A stretch of 64,000 nucleotides of DNA from positions 2,666,001 to 2,730,000 of the forward strand of contig NZ_CP115483.1 in the NCBI RefSeq assembly GCF_027627455.1, given 5' to 3'. This document shows, piece after piece, positions 1-8,540 of the stretch (the stretch's first letter is position 1; each line of letters starts with the position of its first letter). The notes below the pieces were generated by a model. It worked only from the letters and a program-made list of their open reading frames with translations, was not told where the DNA came from and did not search any database. The translations under genes and the position numbers were made by a program. The DNA is from Sphingobacterium sp. SYP-B4668. GTDB lineage: Bacteria; Bacteroidota; Bacteroidia; Sphingobacteriales; Sphingobacteriaceae.

Positions 1-1
1 T

Positions 2-1636
2 GAAAAAGATGCTTGGTATGGATTGAACTCCTGCTATGCCGATATGAAGGGCTTTGATATCTTGGACGAACTGACCACCGACAACGGCCATAGCCACAAA
101 CCGTGGGAGGGAACGTTTGAGCTATTGCAACAAAACGGGATAAATAGTGCCAGCCCTTACGGAGAATATTCTTACGTAGCTATTCGTACCGCGAATGACT
201 TTTTGCTGAACGTGGATAAGTGCGAAATGGATGAAGAATTGAGAGGGAGGATGAAGGCCGAAGCTAGGTTCTTTCGAGCATTCGCCTATTTAGACCTCAC
301 CCAATATTATGGAGCCGTCCCTTTGGTGATCGAATCTATCCCTTACAATGCGCCCAACCTCAAGCAGAACAGCAAGGAGGAGGTCCAAAGCTTTATCTTG
401 AGTGAGCTGAATGCCGTGGCGGAGCTGCTTCCGGCAAAATACAAAGGTGGATACCTGTATGAACAAGGACGCATCACTTCTTCAGCGGCATATGCACTGC
501 GTGCTCGAGCGGCTTTATACTTTGGTAATTTTCCGGAAGCGGAGCTTTCTGCAAGGAAAGTAATGACCACGGGCAACCATTCCCTATTCCGCTTGGGCTC
601 GCTTTCTGCCGATCAACAAAAAGAAGGTGCCGAAATGGATCTTTATATAGACTTTGATGCCTTGAATATCAATCGGGACAAGTTTATCAAGGGGATATTC
701 TCCTATGAGGAACTATGGCATAATGAAAATGCCTCTCCAAACAATCCAGAATATGTATTGACGAAGGAATTTATGGCCGATGTCAACAACAGTGACATGC
801 AGCGCTATACATATATGATACCCATGTCGCTAAGTTCCTATTGGGGCTTCTCTTCCTATGAGCCGATGCAAGATCTGATTGATGCCTATTGGGATGTAGA
901 CGGTAAGACGATGCGCAATACGATTACGGTGGCCGAACGCAAGCAACGGTATCTGGAGTTGTGGAACAAAACTAAAGGATTAGATCAACATGCCTACAAT
1001 GCCTACTGTCAAAGTAATGCTCTGATGACGAATGCTTATATGCAGGAGTTTAAAAATCGAGATAGCCGTCTATATGCGAGTATGATGTTTCCGTATAAAG
1101 GCTGGCACGGGATGCCAAAGGGTACGGTGTACTACAAGTGGGACCCAGCGGCCGTTAATGCCGATGGGAATGAGTCGTGGACGGGATTCAGTTACCGCAA
1201 GATGGTGTCCATCAATCCGTACAATCGGACAGATAATGCCGATGACTACCCCGTCATCCGGTATGCCGAAGTGCTGTTGACTTTTGCTGAAGCCCGGTTG
1301 ATGAATGTCGGATACGACGCGGAGGTACAAAATGCATTGAATGATATCCGGGACCGCTGTGGCATGCCCAATGTGCCTAGCGGACTGGGTAAAGAGCAAG
1401 CGATTGATTTTATCCGGAATGAGCGTCGGATCGAGTTGGCGGCAGAAGGCCATCGCTTTGATGATGTACGCCGTTATGGAAATGCCTATTGTGCTGCACA
1501 CTTAAATGGACCTTCGACAGCCCCAGATGGCTCGGTGGTGGTCAATAAGGTGTGGAATGAGCGCTTATTGTTGATGCCATTCCCCGTATCGGCGATGGAC
1601 GCGAACCCATTATTGGTACAGAATAAAGGTTACTAA
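2..1636 (+). CDS. SusD/RagB-like nutrient-binding lipoprotein, 5' truncated by the window edge
   Basis: SusD-family proteins are surface lipoproteins that cap the SusC TonB-dependent porin and bind glycan ligands. The reading frame is open from base 2, and its first residues (EKDAWYGLNSCYADMKGFD) are an internal SusD segment, so the signal peptide and lipobox lie upstream of the window. Typical family features are the TPR-like N-terminal region (EARFFRAFAYLDLTQYYGAVPLV near residues 85-110) and the C-terminal block FIRNERRIELAAEGHRFDDVRRYG. A TTG at 23 could be read as a start but would cut the conserved N-terminus. The next gene follows 10 bp downstream, so this is the end of a SusC/SusD pair whose SusC should lie to the left. 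Family assignment is firm; the substrate is unknown. Confidence 0.93.
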   Translation, partial: EKDAWYGLNSCYADMKGFDILDELTTDNGHSHKPWEGTFELLQQNGINSASPYGEYSYVAIRTANDFLLNVDKCEMDEELRGRMKAEARFFRAFAYLDLTQYYGAVPLVIESIPYNAPNLKQNSKEEVQSFILSELNAVAELLPAKYKGGYLYEQGRITSSAAYALRARAALYFGNFPEAELSARKVMTTGNHSLFRLGSLSADQQKEGAEMDLYIDFDALNINRDKFIKGIFSYEELWHNENASPNNPEYVLTKEFMADVNNSDMQRYTYMIPMSLSSYWGFSSYEPMQDLIDAYWDVDGKTMRNTITVAERKQRYLELWNKTKGLDQHAYNAYCQSNALMTNAYMQEFKNRDSRLYASMMFPYKGWHGMPKGTVYYKWDPAAVNADGNESWTGFSYRKMVSINPYNRTDNADDYPVIRYAEVLLTFAEARLMNVGYDAEVQNALNDIRDRCGMPNVPSGLGKEQAIDFIRNERRIELAAEGHRFDDVRRYGNAYCAAHLNGPSTAPDGSVVVNKVWNERLLLMPFPVSAMDANPLLVQNKGY

Positions 1637-1646
1637 GAGCACTATA

Positions 1647-4600
1647 ATGAAGAAAATAGGAATATTGTTGATCATGCTGTGCACCACATTAGATGTGGTG
1701 CATGGCCAACAGGGGAAAGATACGCGACAAACGAGCTATGATGGCGAGAGCCAATATGCGGCTTTTTCGCCCGACGGAATCCCGTTTGTGGTAAGTGAAA
1801 AGCCCTGGGATGTAGATTCGCTTGGTAACCACCGAGCGGTGGTGCGTATTGATGGAGTTGGAGGGCAAGAAGCGGTTTATGTAAAATTGCTCTGGAGAAG
1901 GCCCGATCTGAATCCGGCGCATAAAGCCATCGTCATCCGAAAAAAAGGAAGTATAAAGGAGGTGAAGCAGCTATATGTGATGAACATCTCAGCCGAACAG
2001 GGCGAGCTGATCTTCAAACCCGAGGAGGGAGATGGGGAGTATGAAATTTACTATTTACCGTATAAATTCCGAAAAGGGTGGGATGATGCGCGCTACGGCA
2101 AGCCTTGGAACGATTATCTGGTTGCGCAGGAAGGAAAAGATAAGGACTGGGGGCTTCGGCAGCTCCAAAACTTGGCCCAAATGCCTCGTGCTAAAGTCTT
2201 GCGGTTCGAAAGCCGCAGCAAGTTTGATGCGTTTACGCCGATGGGCCTGATTGGAACCCAACGTGAGCAAGACAGCATCTATCATCAACATAAGGATAAG
2301 GCCATCTTATTTACCGAAGATAGGGCTTTTCCGATACGGTTGACTCGGCAACTACCGGCACGTTGGAGCCAGCAAGCTGCGCATAGCGAATTCAAGGGAG
2401 AAGCTATGAAAAACGAGTACTATACCTGGCAGATCGGGGTATGGGCTCCTACGGACAGCCTTACGATCGAGAAAATAGAGATATCCGACTTGCAGGGGCA
2501 GGGGCGGATCATCCCGAAAGCGCAATCGACTTGCTTCAATAAGGAGGGGATAAGTTGGAAGGGGACGCCTATCTCGTTTGACATCGGTATCCCGGCCAAT
2601 AGGATACAGGCGCTTTGGTTAGGGACGCAGATTCCCGAGGATTGTCCCGCTGGAGCGTATACAGGTAAGGTGAAAATCTTCTTTAAGGGAATGGCAGCGC
2701 CTAAGGTCGTTGACCTCAAAATCGACGTCCAGGATGGGGTCTTGAAAGACAAGGGGGACGGAGACCTGTGGCGTCATGCTCGCCTGCGCTGGCTGAATTC
2801 GACGATTGGGCAAGAGGACGAAGTCGTACATCCGTATACCGGCTTATCCTTACAGGGAAATACGATCCGTACGGACAGCAAAGAAGTACGGCTCGGTAAA
2901 AATGGATTGCCACTGGAAGTGGATATCAATAATCGAGCAGTATTTGCAAAACCTGTGCGCTTTTTGATCGAAGATGAGCAAGGGAAGATATGGACATACA
3001 AGGCCACGAATTTCCAGGTCAAGCAAAATGAAAAAGGGGTCGTCACTTGGGAAAGTAGCGAGCAACTGGCGGATATGACCATTCGATGTGTCGGAAAGAT
3101 GGAGTTTGACGGGCACATGCAATACGACCTGTCGATTGTTGCCAAAACTGCGAAAAAGATAAAGAACGTCAGCATGCTCCATACCTATCCGGCTGCCACG
3201 TCTCGTTATTTTATGGGATTAGGCCATACCGGAGGGAAGATACCGAAGGACTGGGAGTGGAAATGGAACGGGCCCTACGATAGCTATTGGTTGGGGGATT
3301 ACAACGTAGGTGCCCACGTAGAGTATTTAGGTGCGGCGTATAATGGGCCACTATTGAAGGATTACAAGGCGTTGCCCGCTGCGGCTTGGCACAACAATGG
3401 AAAAGGAAGGGTAACCTTGCGTACGGCGAACAACGGCGAGGTGGAGTTGAGTAGTGAAACGGGAGATTTTGTCCTGACCGATTCGGCTCGGCATTTTGAG
3501 TTTGCCATTCTATTGACACCTGTCAGGCCGTTGGACACGAAGTTGCAGTTCTCGCAGCGCTATTACCACAGCGATACCAAAGGTTTCAAAGCTGCTGCTA
3601 AAGAGGGGGCCAATATTGCCAACATCCATCATTCCCAAAATCTAAATCCGGTCATCAATTATCCCTTTGTGATGCAAGATTCCTTGATTGATTATATCCA
3701 GGAGATGCACCGAGATAGTTTGAGGGTGAAGTTGTATTATACTGTTCGCGAATTAAGTAATTATGTGACAGAGGTATATGCTTTGCATAGCCTGGATAAC
3801 GAAATCTTTGCACCGGGTCCAGGCTACGGACTTCCTTGGCACATGGAGCACCTGATTGACAACTATAAGGCGGCTTGGTACACCGAATTGCCGGGACAAC
3901 ATTCGGATGCGGCATTGGTCTTGTCTGGCTTCTCGAGGTGGATCAATTACTATTTAGAGGGCTTGCGTTGGATGTTCGAGAACTACAAGATCGACGGCAT
4001 CTATATGGATGATGTGTCCTTTGACCGTCGGGTGATGAAACGTATGCGCCGGATTATCGATGAGTACCGACCTGGGGCGTTGATCGACCTGCATTCCAAT
4101 ACGGGATATTCCATTGGTGCTGCCAATCAGTACACGGATTTCTTCCCGTATGTGGACCGGCTATGGTTTGGCGAGAGCTTCAAGTATAATAAAATGGATC
4201 CGGATGAATGGTTTGTTACTTTTTCGGGGATTCCGTTCGGGGTGATGAGCGAAATGCTGCAAGATGGCGGAAATCCCTATCTTGGAATGGTGTATGGCAC
4301 TACGGGCCGCCATTCCTATGGCGATAAATCACCGGCACCCATCTGGGACCTGTGGAAGTCATTTGGTATCGAAGAGGCCAAGATGGTGGGCTATTGGGAT
4401 AAGGATAGCCCCATCCAGACGGGCAACGAAGCAGTTAAAGCAACCACCTTCCAGAAGGACGGCAAGATGATGCTTGTGCTCGGTAATTTCAGTGCAGCGG
4501 AACAGACCGTAAAATTGGCCATTGATTGGAAAAAAATCAAAGGTATAAAGGGTGGAGAGCTTGCCGATCAGCCATTTATAAAGGATTTTCAACCCCATAG

Positions 4601-4667
4601 ACAGGTGGAGTTGAAATCAACTATTAAGATTGCTGGCAAGCAAAGTATCATACTAATCGTCAACTAA
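1647..4667 (+). CDS. Secreted glycoside-hydrolase-like protein (DUF6067 type)
   Basis: This 1006-residue exported protein begins with a signal peptide (MKKIGILLIMLCTTLDVVHG, then QQ). The N-terminal half looks like beta-sandwich domains. The C-terminal half looks like a TIM-barrel hydrolase: the stretch near residues 775-800 reads KIDGIYMDDVSFDRR, followed by ALIDLHSNTGYS and later DRLWFGESF, which suits an acid/base pair formed by Asp and Glu residues. A short C-terminal beta domain follows (MMLVLGNFSAAEQTVKL). I recognise the overall pattern as the DUF6067 glycoside-hydrolase-like family seen in Bacteroidota PULs, but substrate and mechanism cannot be read from the sequence. It sits 10 bp after susD and 1 bp before the next gene, so co-transcription is very likely. 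Confidence 0.75.
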   Translation: MKKIGILLIMLCTTLDVVHGQQGKDTRQTSYDGESQYAAFSPDGIPFVVSEKPWDVDSLGNHRAVVRIDGVGGQEAVYVKLLWRRPDLNPAHKAIVIRKKGSIKEVKQLYVMNISAEQGELIFKPEEGDGEYEIYYLPYKFRKGWDDARYGKPWNDYLVAQEGKDKDWGLRQLQNLAQMPRAKVLRFESRSKFDAFTPMGLIGTQREQDSIYHQHKDKAILFTEDRAFPIRLTRQLPARWSQQAAHSEFKGEAMKNEYYTWQIGVWAPTDSLTIEKIEISDLQGQGRIIPKAQSTCFNKEGISWKGTPISFDIGIPANRIQALWLGTQIPEDCPAGAYTGKVKIFFKGMAAPKVVDLKIDVQDGVLKDKGDGDLWRHARLRWLNSTIGQEDEVVHPYTGLSLQGNTIRTDSKEVRLGKNGLPLEVDINNRAVFAKPVRFLIEDEQGKIWTYKATNFQVKQNEKGVVTWESSEQLADMTIRCVGKMEFDGHMQYDLSIVAKTAKKIKNVSMLHTYPAATSRYFMGLGHTGGKIPKDWEWKWNGPYDSYWLGDYNVGAHVEYLGAAYNGPLLKDYKALPAAAWHNNGKGRVTLRTANNGEVELSSETGDFVLTDSARHFEFAILLTPVRPLDTKLQFSQRYYHSDTKGFKAAAKEGANIANIHHSQNLNPVINYPFVMQDSLIDYIQEMHRDSLRVKLYYTVRELSNYVTEVYALHSLDNEIFAPGPGYGLPWHMEHLIDNYKAAWYTELPGQHSDAALVLSGFSRWINYYLEGLRWMFENYKIDGIYMDDVSFDRRVMKRMRRIIDEYRPGALIDLHSNTGYSIGAANQYTDFFPYVDRLWFGESFKYNKMDPDEWFVTFSGIPFGVMSEMLQDGGNPYLGMVYGTTGRHSYGDKSPAPIWDLWKSFGIEEAKMVGYWDKDSPIQTGNEAVKATTFQKDGKMMLVLGNFSAAEQTVKLAIDWKKIKGIKGGELADQPFIKDFQPHRQVELKSTIKIAGKQSIILIVN

Positions 4668-4668
4668 C

Positions 4669-7629
4669 ATGCTGAAATTATTGAAGAAAAGCCTATTTGC
4701 CGCAAAGGGGATCGGTATGGTACTGGTCATGAGCCAGGGCAATAGCTTGGCCCAACAGCGGGCTACGATTACAGAAGGTCACATCACCTATCCGACGTAT
4801 GGCTATCATGACCCCAGTATGCTGGCAAGCAAGGCACTGTATCCGTATTTCAGGTTCGATGGCTTCTCCCATAAAGCGGAGGACAAAAGCTGGAAGGTGG
4901 TCACGCTGGAGAATGACTTTATCAAGGTACAGGTGATGCCCGAAATCGGAGGGAAAGTATGGACAGCGATAGATAAGAGCAACAATAAGCCCTTCCTCTA
5001 CAATAATGATGTGGTGAAATTCAGGGATATCGCTTTGCGTGGACCATGGATAAGCGGCGGCATTGAGTTCAACTTTGGGATTATCGGTCATGCGCCGAGT
5101 AGCTCATCTCCAGTTGATTATGAAATAAAGCGTTATGGCGATGGTACGGTGGCCTGCTTGGTGAGCAATATCGAGATGATTTCCCGAACCCGCTGGATCG
5201 TGGAAATTCGCTTGGAGAAAGATAAGTCTTATTTTGAAACGAAGACTTACTGGATCAACCTGACCAACCAAGAACAGGCGTTCTATAATTGGAGCAATGC
5301 GGCAGTGAAGGCAAGCGATCGGTTGAAATTTGAATTCCCCGGCGATACGTATATCGGACATGAAGGCGAAACCGGTAGCTGGCCGATAGACGATGAGCAA
5401 CGTGACCTGTCGTACTATAAAAACAATGCTTTTGGCGGGGCTAAGTCGTACCACGTGACGGGGTTGAACAGCAATTTCTTTGCTACCTTGGATGCCGAGC
5501 CTCAAGTTGGAAATTTTGGCACGGTACATTTTGCGAGACGGGACGAAAAGCTGGGCAAGAAGATCTTCCTCTGGTCGCAGGCTGATGATGGTATAATCTG
5601 GGAACGCTTATTGACCGATAAAGCGGGGCAATATGTGGAAATACAAAGCGGTAAGCTTTTTAATCAAAATGTGTTGGAGAGTAGTAAAACTCCTTTCAAG
5701 CAACATAGCTTTTCGCCGTATGAAACCGAGACGTGGAGTGAGTATTGGTTTCCGATAAAAGAAATCGATACCATCAGTAACGTCAATCTATTAGGAGCAT
5801 TTGCCTATACGGTCGAAGGCCTAAAGGGGAAGCTTTCGATTGCTGCGGTACGGAATCTCCAAGATTCGATTTATGTCTATGATAAGCACGATAAGGTGCT
5901 CTTCAAAGATAGGATCCACCTGTTGGCAAACCAAACCAGCCATATCCAACTTGCGCTAAATGGAAAAGGTGATGAGGCTGCACAGGTCCGGATAGGCGCT
6001 TATCGCCTGGACCTTGAGCTCGTCTCAGATGGGCGGCCGGACACGACAGCAAGAGCTAGCGCTTCGACACCGGTACAGGAATGGTATGTGAACGGACGGG
6101 AATACCTCCGGTTTAGAAAATATAAGGAAGCCGAGGATTTTCTGGAAAAGGCGTTGGCGATAGACGGGAGCTATATACCTGCTTTATTGGAAATGGCCAA
6201 GCTGCGCATGTTGCAGTTTGACTATGGCGAAGGAAAGGCTTTTGCGGAGCGCGTACTCGCCATTGATACGTACAATGGCGCGGCCAATTACTATGGCGGA
6301 TTGGCCATGTTGAAACTACAGCAGTCGGAGGCCTCGAGCAGAGGAATGTTTGAAGTAGCTGCTCTGGATCCAGCCTTTCGAAAGGCGGCTTACATAGAGC
6401 TGGGCAAATCTTATATGCGCAGTCAATCGCCACTGGATGCGGTGCATTATTTCCAAAATGCCCTCGATATCGGCGGTAGTAACCTGGAGGTGCTTCAAAG
6501 CTTGTATTACAGTATGTTGATGGCTGGGCAGCTAGAAGACTTGGACAGTATAGCCGAACGGATGCTGACGTTGGACCCTTTTGGTTACTTACAGCTCTTT
6601 GAGGGGTATTACCAAAATCAAGATGCGCAGCATAAGGACGCTTTATTAACGAAGCTAACAAACGAGTTTCCGAACCAAACGCTAATGGAGATGGGGATTT
6701 GGTTCGTGCGTATGGGACTCCCAGACCGGGCCACTAAGCTGTTCGAGCTGTGTGGTAAGCAAGTCGAGGCGCTTTACTGGTTGGCTTGGCTCCACCGGGA
6801 CCAAGTCGATAGAAAAGCCTTCTATTTTAAGCAACTAGAAGGACTACAGCCGTTGCGGATATTTCCATTTCGGGAGGAAGAGGCCGATCTATTGCAATGG
6901 GCCATGCAGGAGAGACCCGGATTATGGCAGACGAACTATCTATTTGCTTTGCTGCTGAATGCTAGAGGAGAAGAGAAGAAAGCGGCAGCCTTACTATCTA
7001 CAACATCACAACAAGGAATAACTTTTGCACCTTACCATATCCTAAAAGCACATTTTAGTACAGATAAGATGGAAGACCTTAAGAAAGCCTATCTAGCCGA
7101 ACCTAAAGAGTGGCGCTATGTCAATTTGTACAGCAAAGCGTTATTTGACCAGGGGAAAGATAAAGAGGCAATCGCCCTGTTGGAGCAGTGCTATCGGGAG
7201 ACACCGGATAACTATACCATTGGCTTCGAGCTGATCAAAAAACTGGCCCGTACCGGACAATATGAAAGGGCGGAGGTGTATTTGAAGACTATCGATATCC
7301 TACCTTTCGAGGGTGCACAAGAAGCCCGGAACTACTATCGGTATGTGTATTTGAAGCATGCACTTGCACTTGTCGATCAGGGGGACTTGAAGCACGCGTT
7401 GAGACTGGTGGATGCTGCCCAACAATGGCCATCTAATCTTGGGGTGGGCAAGCCTTTTGAGGTGAATAATGATTTGGAACATGCTGTTGAAGCGCTTATC
7501 TATGGAAAGATGAAAAAGACAGGGGATGAAAGGCGCTCACAAGAAAGGGTGATAAATCAGGAGATCTTGCGTGACCCTGCTCACTACATCGATCAGTTGA
7601 TTAAAGCCGAGGATAGCTACATGTTTTAA
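4669..7629 (+). CDS. DUF5107 domain protein with C-terminal TPR repeats
   Basis: A 986-residue exported protein with a probable signal peptide in the first 28 residues (LVMSQGNSLAQQ). The N-terminal half carries the DUF5107 signature: VVTLENDFIKVQVMPEIGGK, then RGPWISGGIEFNFGIIGH, resembling galactose-mutarotase-like beta-sandwich carbohydrate-binding folds. From about residue 465 to the end it is a series of TPR-like helical hairpins (for example REYLRFRKYKEAEDFLEKAL and SLYYSMLMAGQLEDLDSI). ATG follows the previous stop by one base, so the two are translationally linked. DUF5107-TPR proteins usually accompany glycan-degrading enzymes; a carbohydrate-active role is inferred from context and not proven. 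It closes the PUL fragment. Confidence 0.8.
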   Translation: MLKLLKKSLFAAKGIGMVLVMSQGNSLAQQRATITEGHITYPTYGYHDPSMLASKALYPYFRFDGFSHKAEDKSWKVVTLENDFIKVQVMPEIGGKVWTAIDKSNNKPFLYNNDVVKFRDIALRGPWISGGIEFNFGIIGHAPSSSSPVDYEIKRYGDGTVACLVSNIEMISRTRWIVEIRLEKDKSYFETKTYWINLTNQEQAFYNWSNAAVKASDRLKFEFPGDTYIGHEGETGSWPIDDEQRDLSYYKNNAFGGAKSYHVTGLNSNFFATLDAEPQVGNFGTVHFARRDEKLGKKIFLWSQADDGIIWERLLTDKAGQYVEIQSGKLFNQNVLESSKTPFKQHSFSPYETETWSEYWFPIKEIDTISNVNLLGAFAYTVEGLKGKLSIAAVRNLQDSIYVYDKHDKVLFKDRIHLLANQTSHIQLALNGKGDEAAQVRIGAYRLDLELVSDGRPDTTARASASTPVQEWYVNGREYLRFRKYKEAEDFLEKALAIDGSYIPALLEMAKLRMLQFDYGEGKAFAERVLAIDTYNGAANYYGGLAMLKLQQSEASSRGMFEVAALDPAFRKAAYIELGKSYMRSQSPLDAVHYFQNALDIGGSNLEVLQSLYYSMLMAGQLEDLDSIAERMLTLDPFGYLQLFEGYYQNQDAQHKDALLTKLTNEFPNQTLMEMGIWFVRMGLPDRATKLFELCGKQVEALYWLAWLHRDQVDRKAFYFKQLEGLQPLRIFPFREEEADLLQWAMQERPGLWQTNYLFALLLNARGEEKKAAALLSTTSQQGITFAPYHILKAHFSTDKMEDLKKAYLAEPKEWRYVNLYSKALFDQGKDKEAIALLEQCYRETPDNYTIGFELIKKLARTGQYERAEVYLKTIDILPFEGAQEARNYYRYVYLKHALALVDQGDLKHALRLVDAAQQWPSNLGVGKPFEVNNDLEHAVEALIYGKMKKTGDERRSQERVINQEILRDPAHYIDQLIKAEDSYMF

Positions 7630-7707
7630 GCAAAAGCGAAGTGGTATTGCCATCCGTAATAAGACGGTCTACTAGCAGAAAAGCATGATATCTAAATGGA
7701 TGTCGTC

Positions 7708-7728
7708 ATGCCGGGCCTGTCCCGGCAT
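7708..7728 (+). terminator. Perfect 8-bp GC-rich hairpin downstream of the PUL genes
   Basis: ATGCCGGG and CCCGGCAT form a perfect 8-bp stem around the 5-nt loop CCTGT, 79 bp after the DUF5107 stop. The following bases (CTGCTTGTCTTTG) are only mildly T-rich, so it may be a weak terminator or an mRNA-end stabiliser. The rest of the 363-bp gap to the next gene shows nothing else I can support. Confidence 0.5.
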
Positions 7729-7992
7729 CTGCTTGTCTTTGCTGAAGGTTAAGGGCAAAAGACCTGACTAGGTACGGCGCGTTAACCAAGAGCGGGGTGA
7801 TGTTACCGAATAACGTCTATTCTGGTGTGGATTGTACCCTAACCGTTTGATGGCATATGCATGGTACACTTTTTTGATAAATTTATACCACAAGAAGGCT
7901 AAATCTCGCTTTGAAGTTGGTCGTTTATTAGATATTTGGTATCTTATGGGTATTGAAAGATCGTCAGTCATCACTTTATATATTGATCCGTT

Positions 7993-8313
7993 ATGAAACA
8001 TCGTTTAGTCTTTTGCTCGAGCTTTTTACTTTTAATGCTATCCGCTTGCTCGGCTTCCCATATATCGCGTATGCGAAGTGATAACATGGAAAAACTTCAA
8101 TTGCAAATGTCTAAGGAACAGGTGTCTGGAGTCCTCGGGAAGTCGTATACCATCGCTGAAAAATACATGGAAGCCAAAGACACGATAGAAGTGATTTCGT
8201 ATCGAAATTTTCCATATGACAATGAAATGTATCTATTCAAATTCAAAAACAACAAGTTAGAGAAATGGTACAGAGAGCTAGAGGTGCAGTATAGAGATAC
8301 CGTAGAGAAGTAA
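7993..8313 (+). CDS. Small BamE/SmpA-like outer-membrane lipoprotein
   Basis: A 106-residue protein with a lipoprotein signal peptide: hydrophobic FCSSFLLLMLSACSAS with the lipobox LSAC, so the mature protein starts at Cys19. The mature part has the pattern EKLQLQMSKEQVSGVLGKSY, typical of the SmpA/OmlA (BamE-like) fold in which a helix is followed by a small beta-sheet. The second half (ISYRNFPYDNEMYLFKFKNNKLEKWY) would be the beta-strands. Small proteins of this kind are often stand-alone envelope lipoproteins; a role in the Bam complex is not shown. It is monocistronic, with a convergent receptor gene downstream. Confidence 0.65.
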   Translation: MKHRLVFCSSFLLLMLSACSASHISRMRSDNMEKLQLQMSKEQVSGVLGKSYTIAEKYMEAKDTIEVISYRNFPYDNEMYLFKFKNNKLEKWYRELEVQYRDTVEK

Positions 8314-8497
8314 GCGGTCCTGCCTATTATGCCATCAGTGGACACGGTTTTTAGTTCGCTAAGACTGATACGGGATAGCTTTCGGGGCTAGGAAGAACCT
8401 CTTTATCCATACGTATCCGACTACGCTCGATGTTCGCAATTTTGGCAAGGGCGACCTGGTATCGATCTATTCTGCAATAATGCTTAGGTGAATATTG

Positions 8498-8534
8498 ATA
8501 AAACGGGAGGAATCTGTTGGTAGACCCTCCCGTT
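8498..8534 (-). terminator. Terminator of the siderophore receptor gene
   Basis: AACGGGAGG (8502-8510) and CCTCCCGTT (8526-8534) make a 9-bp stem. Read on the minus strand it is followed by TTTTAT, the layout of an intrinsic terminator just past the stop codon at 8541. Confidence 0.7.
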
Positions 8535-8540
8535 GTATAC

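Noticed and set aside
7768-8001. 77-codon minus-strand frame upstream of the BamE-like lipoprotein
   Set aside because: No domain, no signal peptide and basic random composition; it overlaps the leader of the lipoprotein gene.
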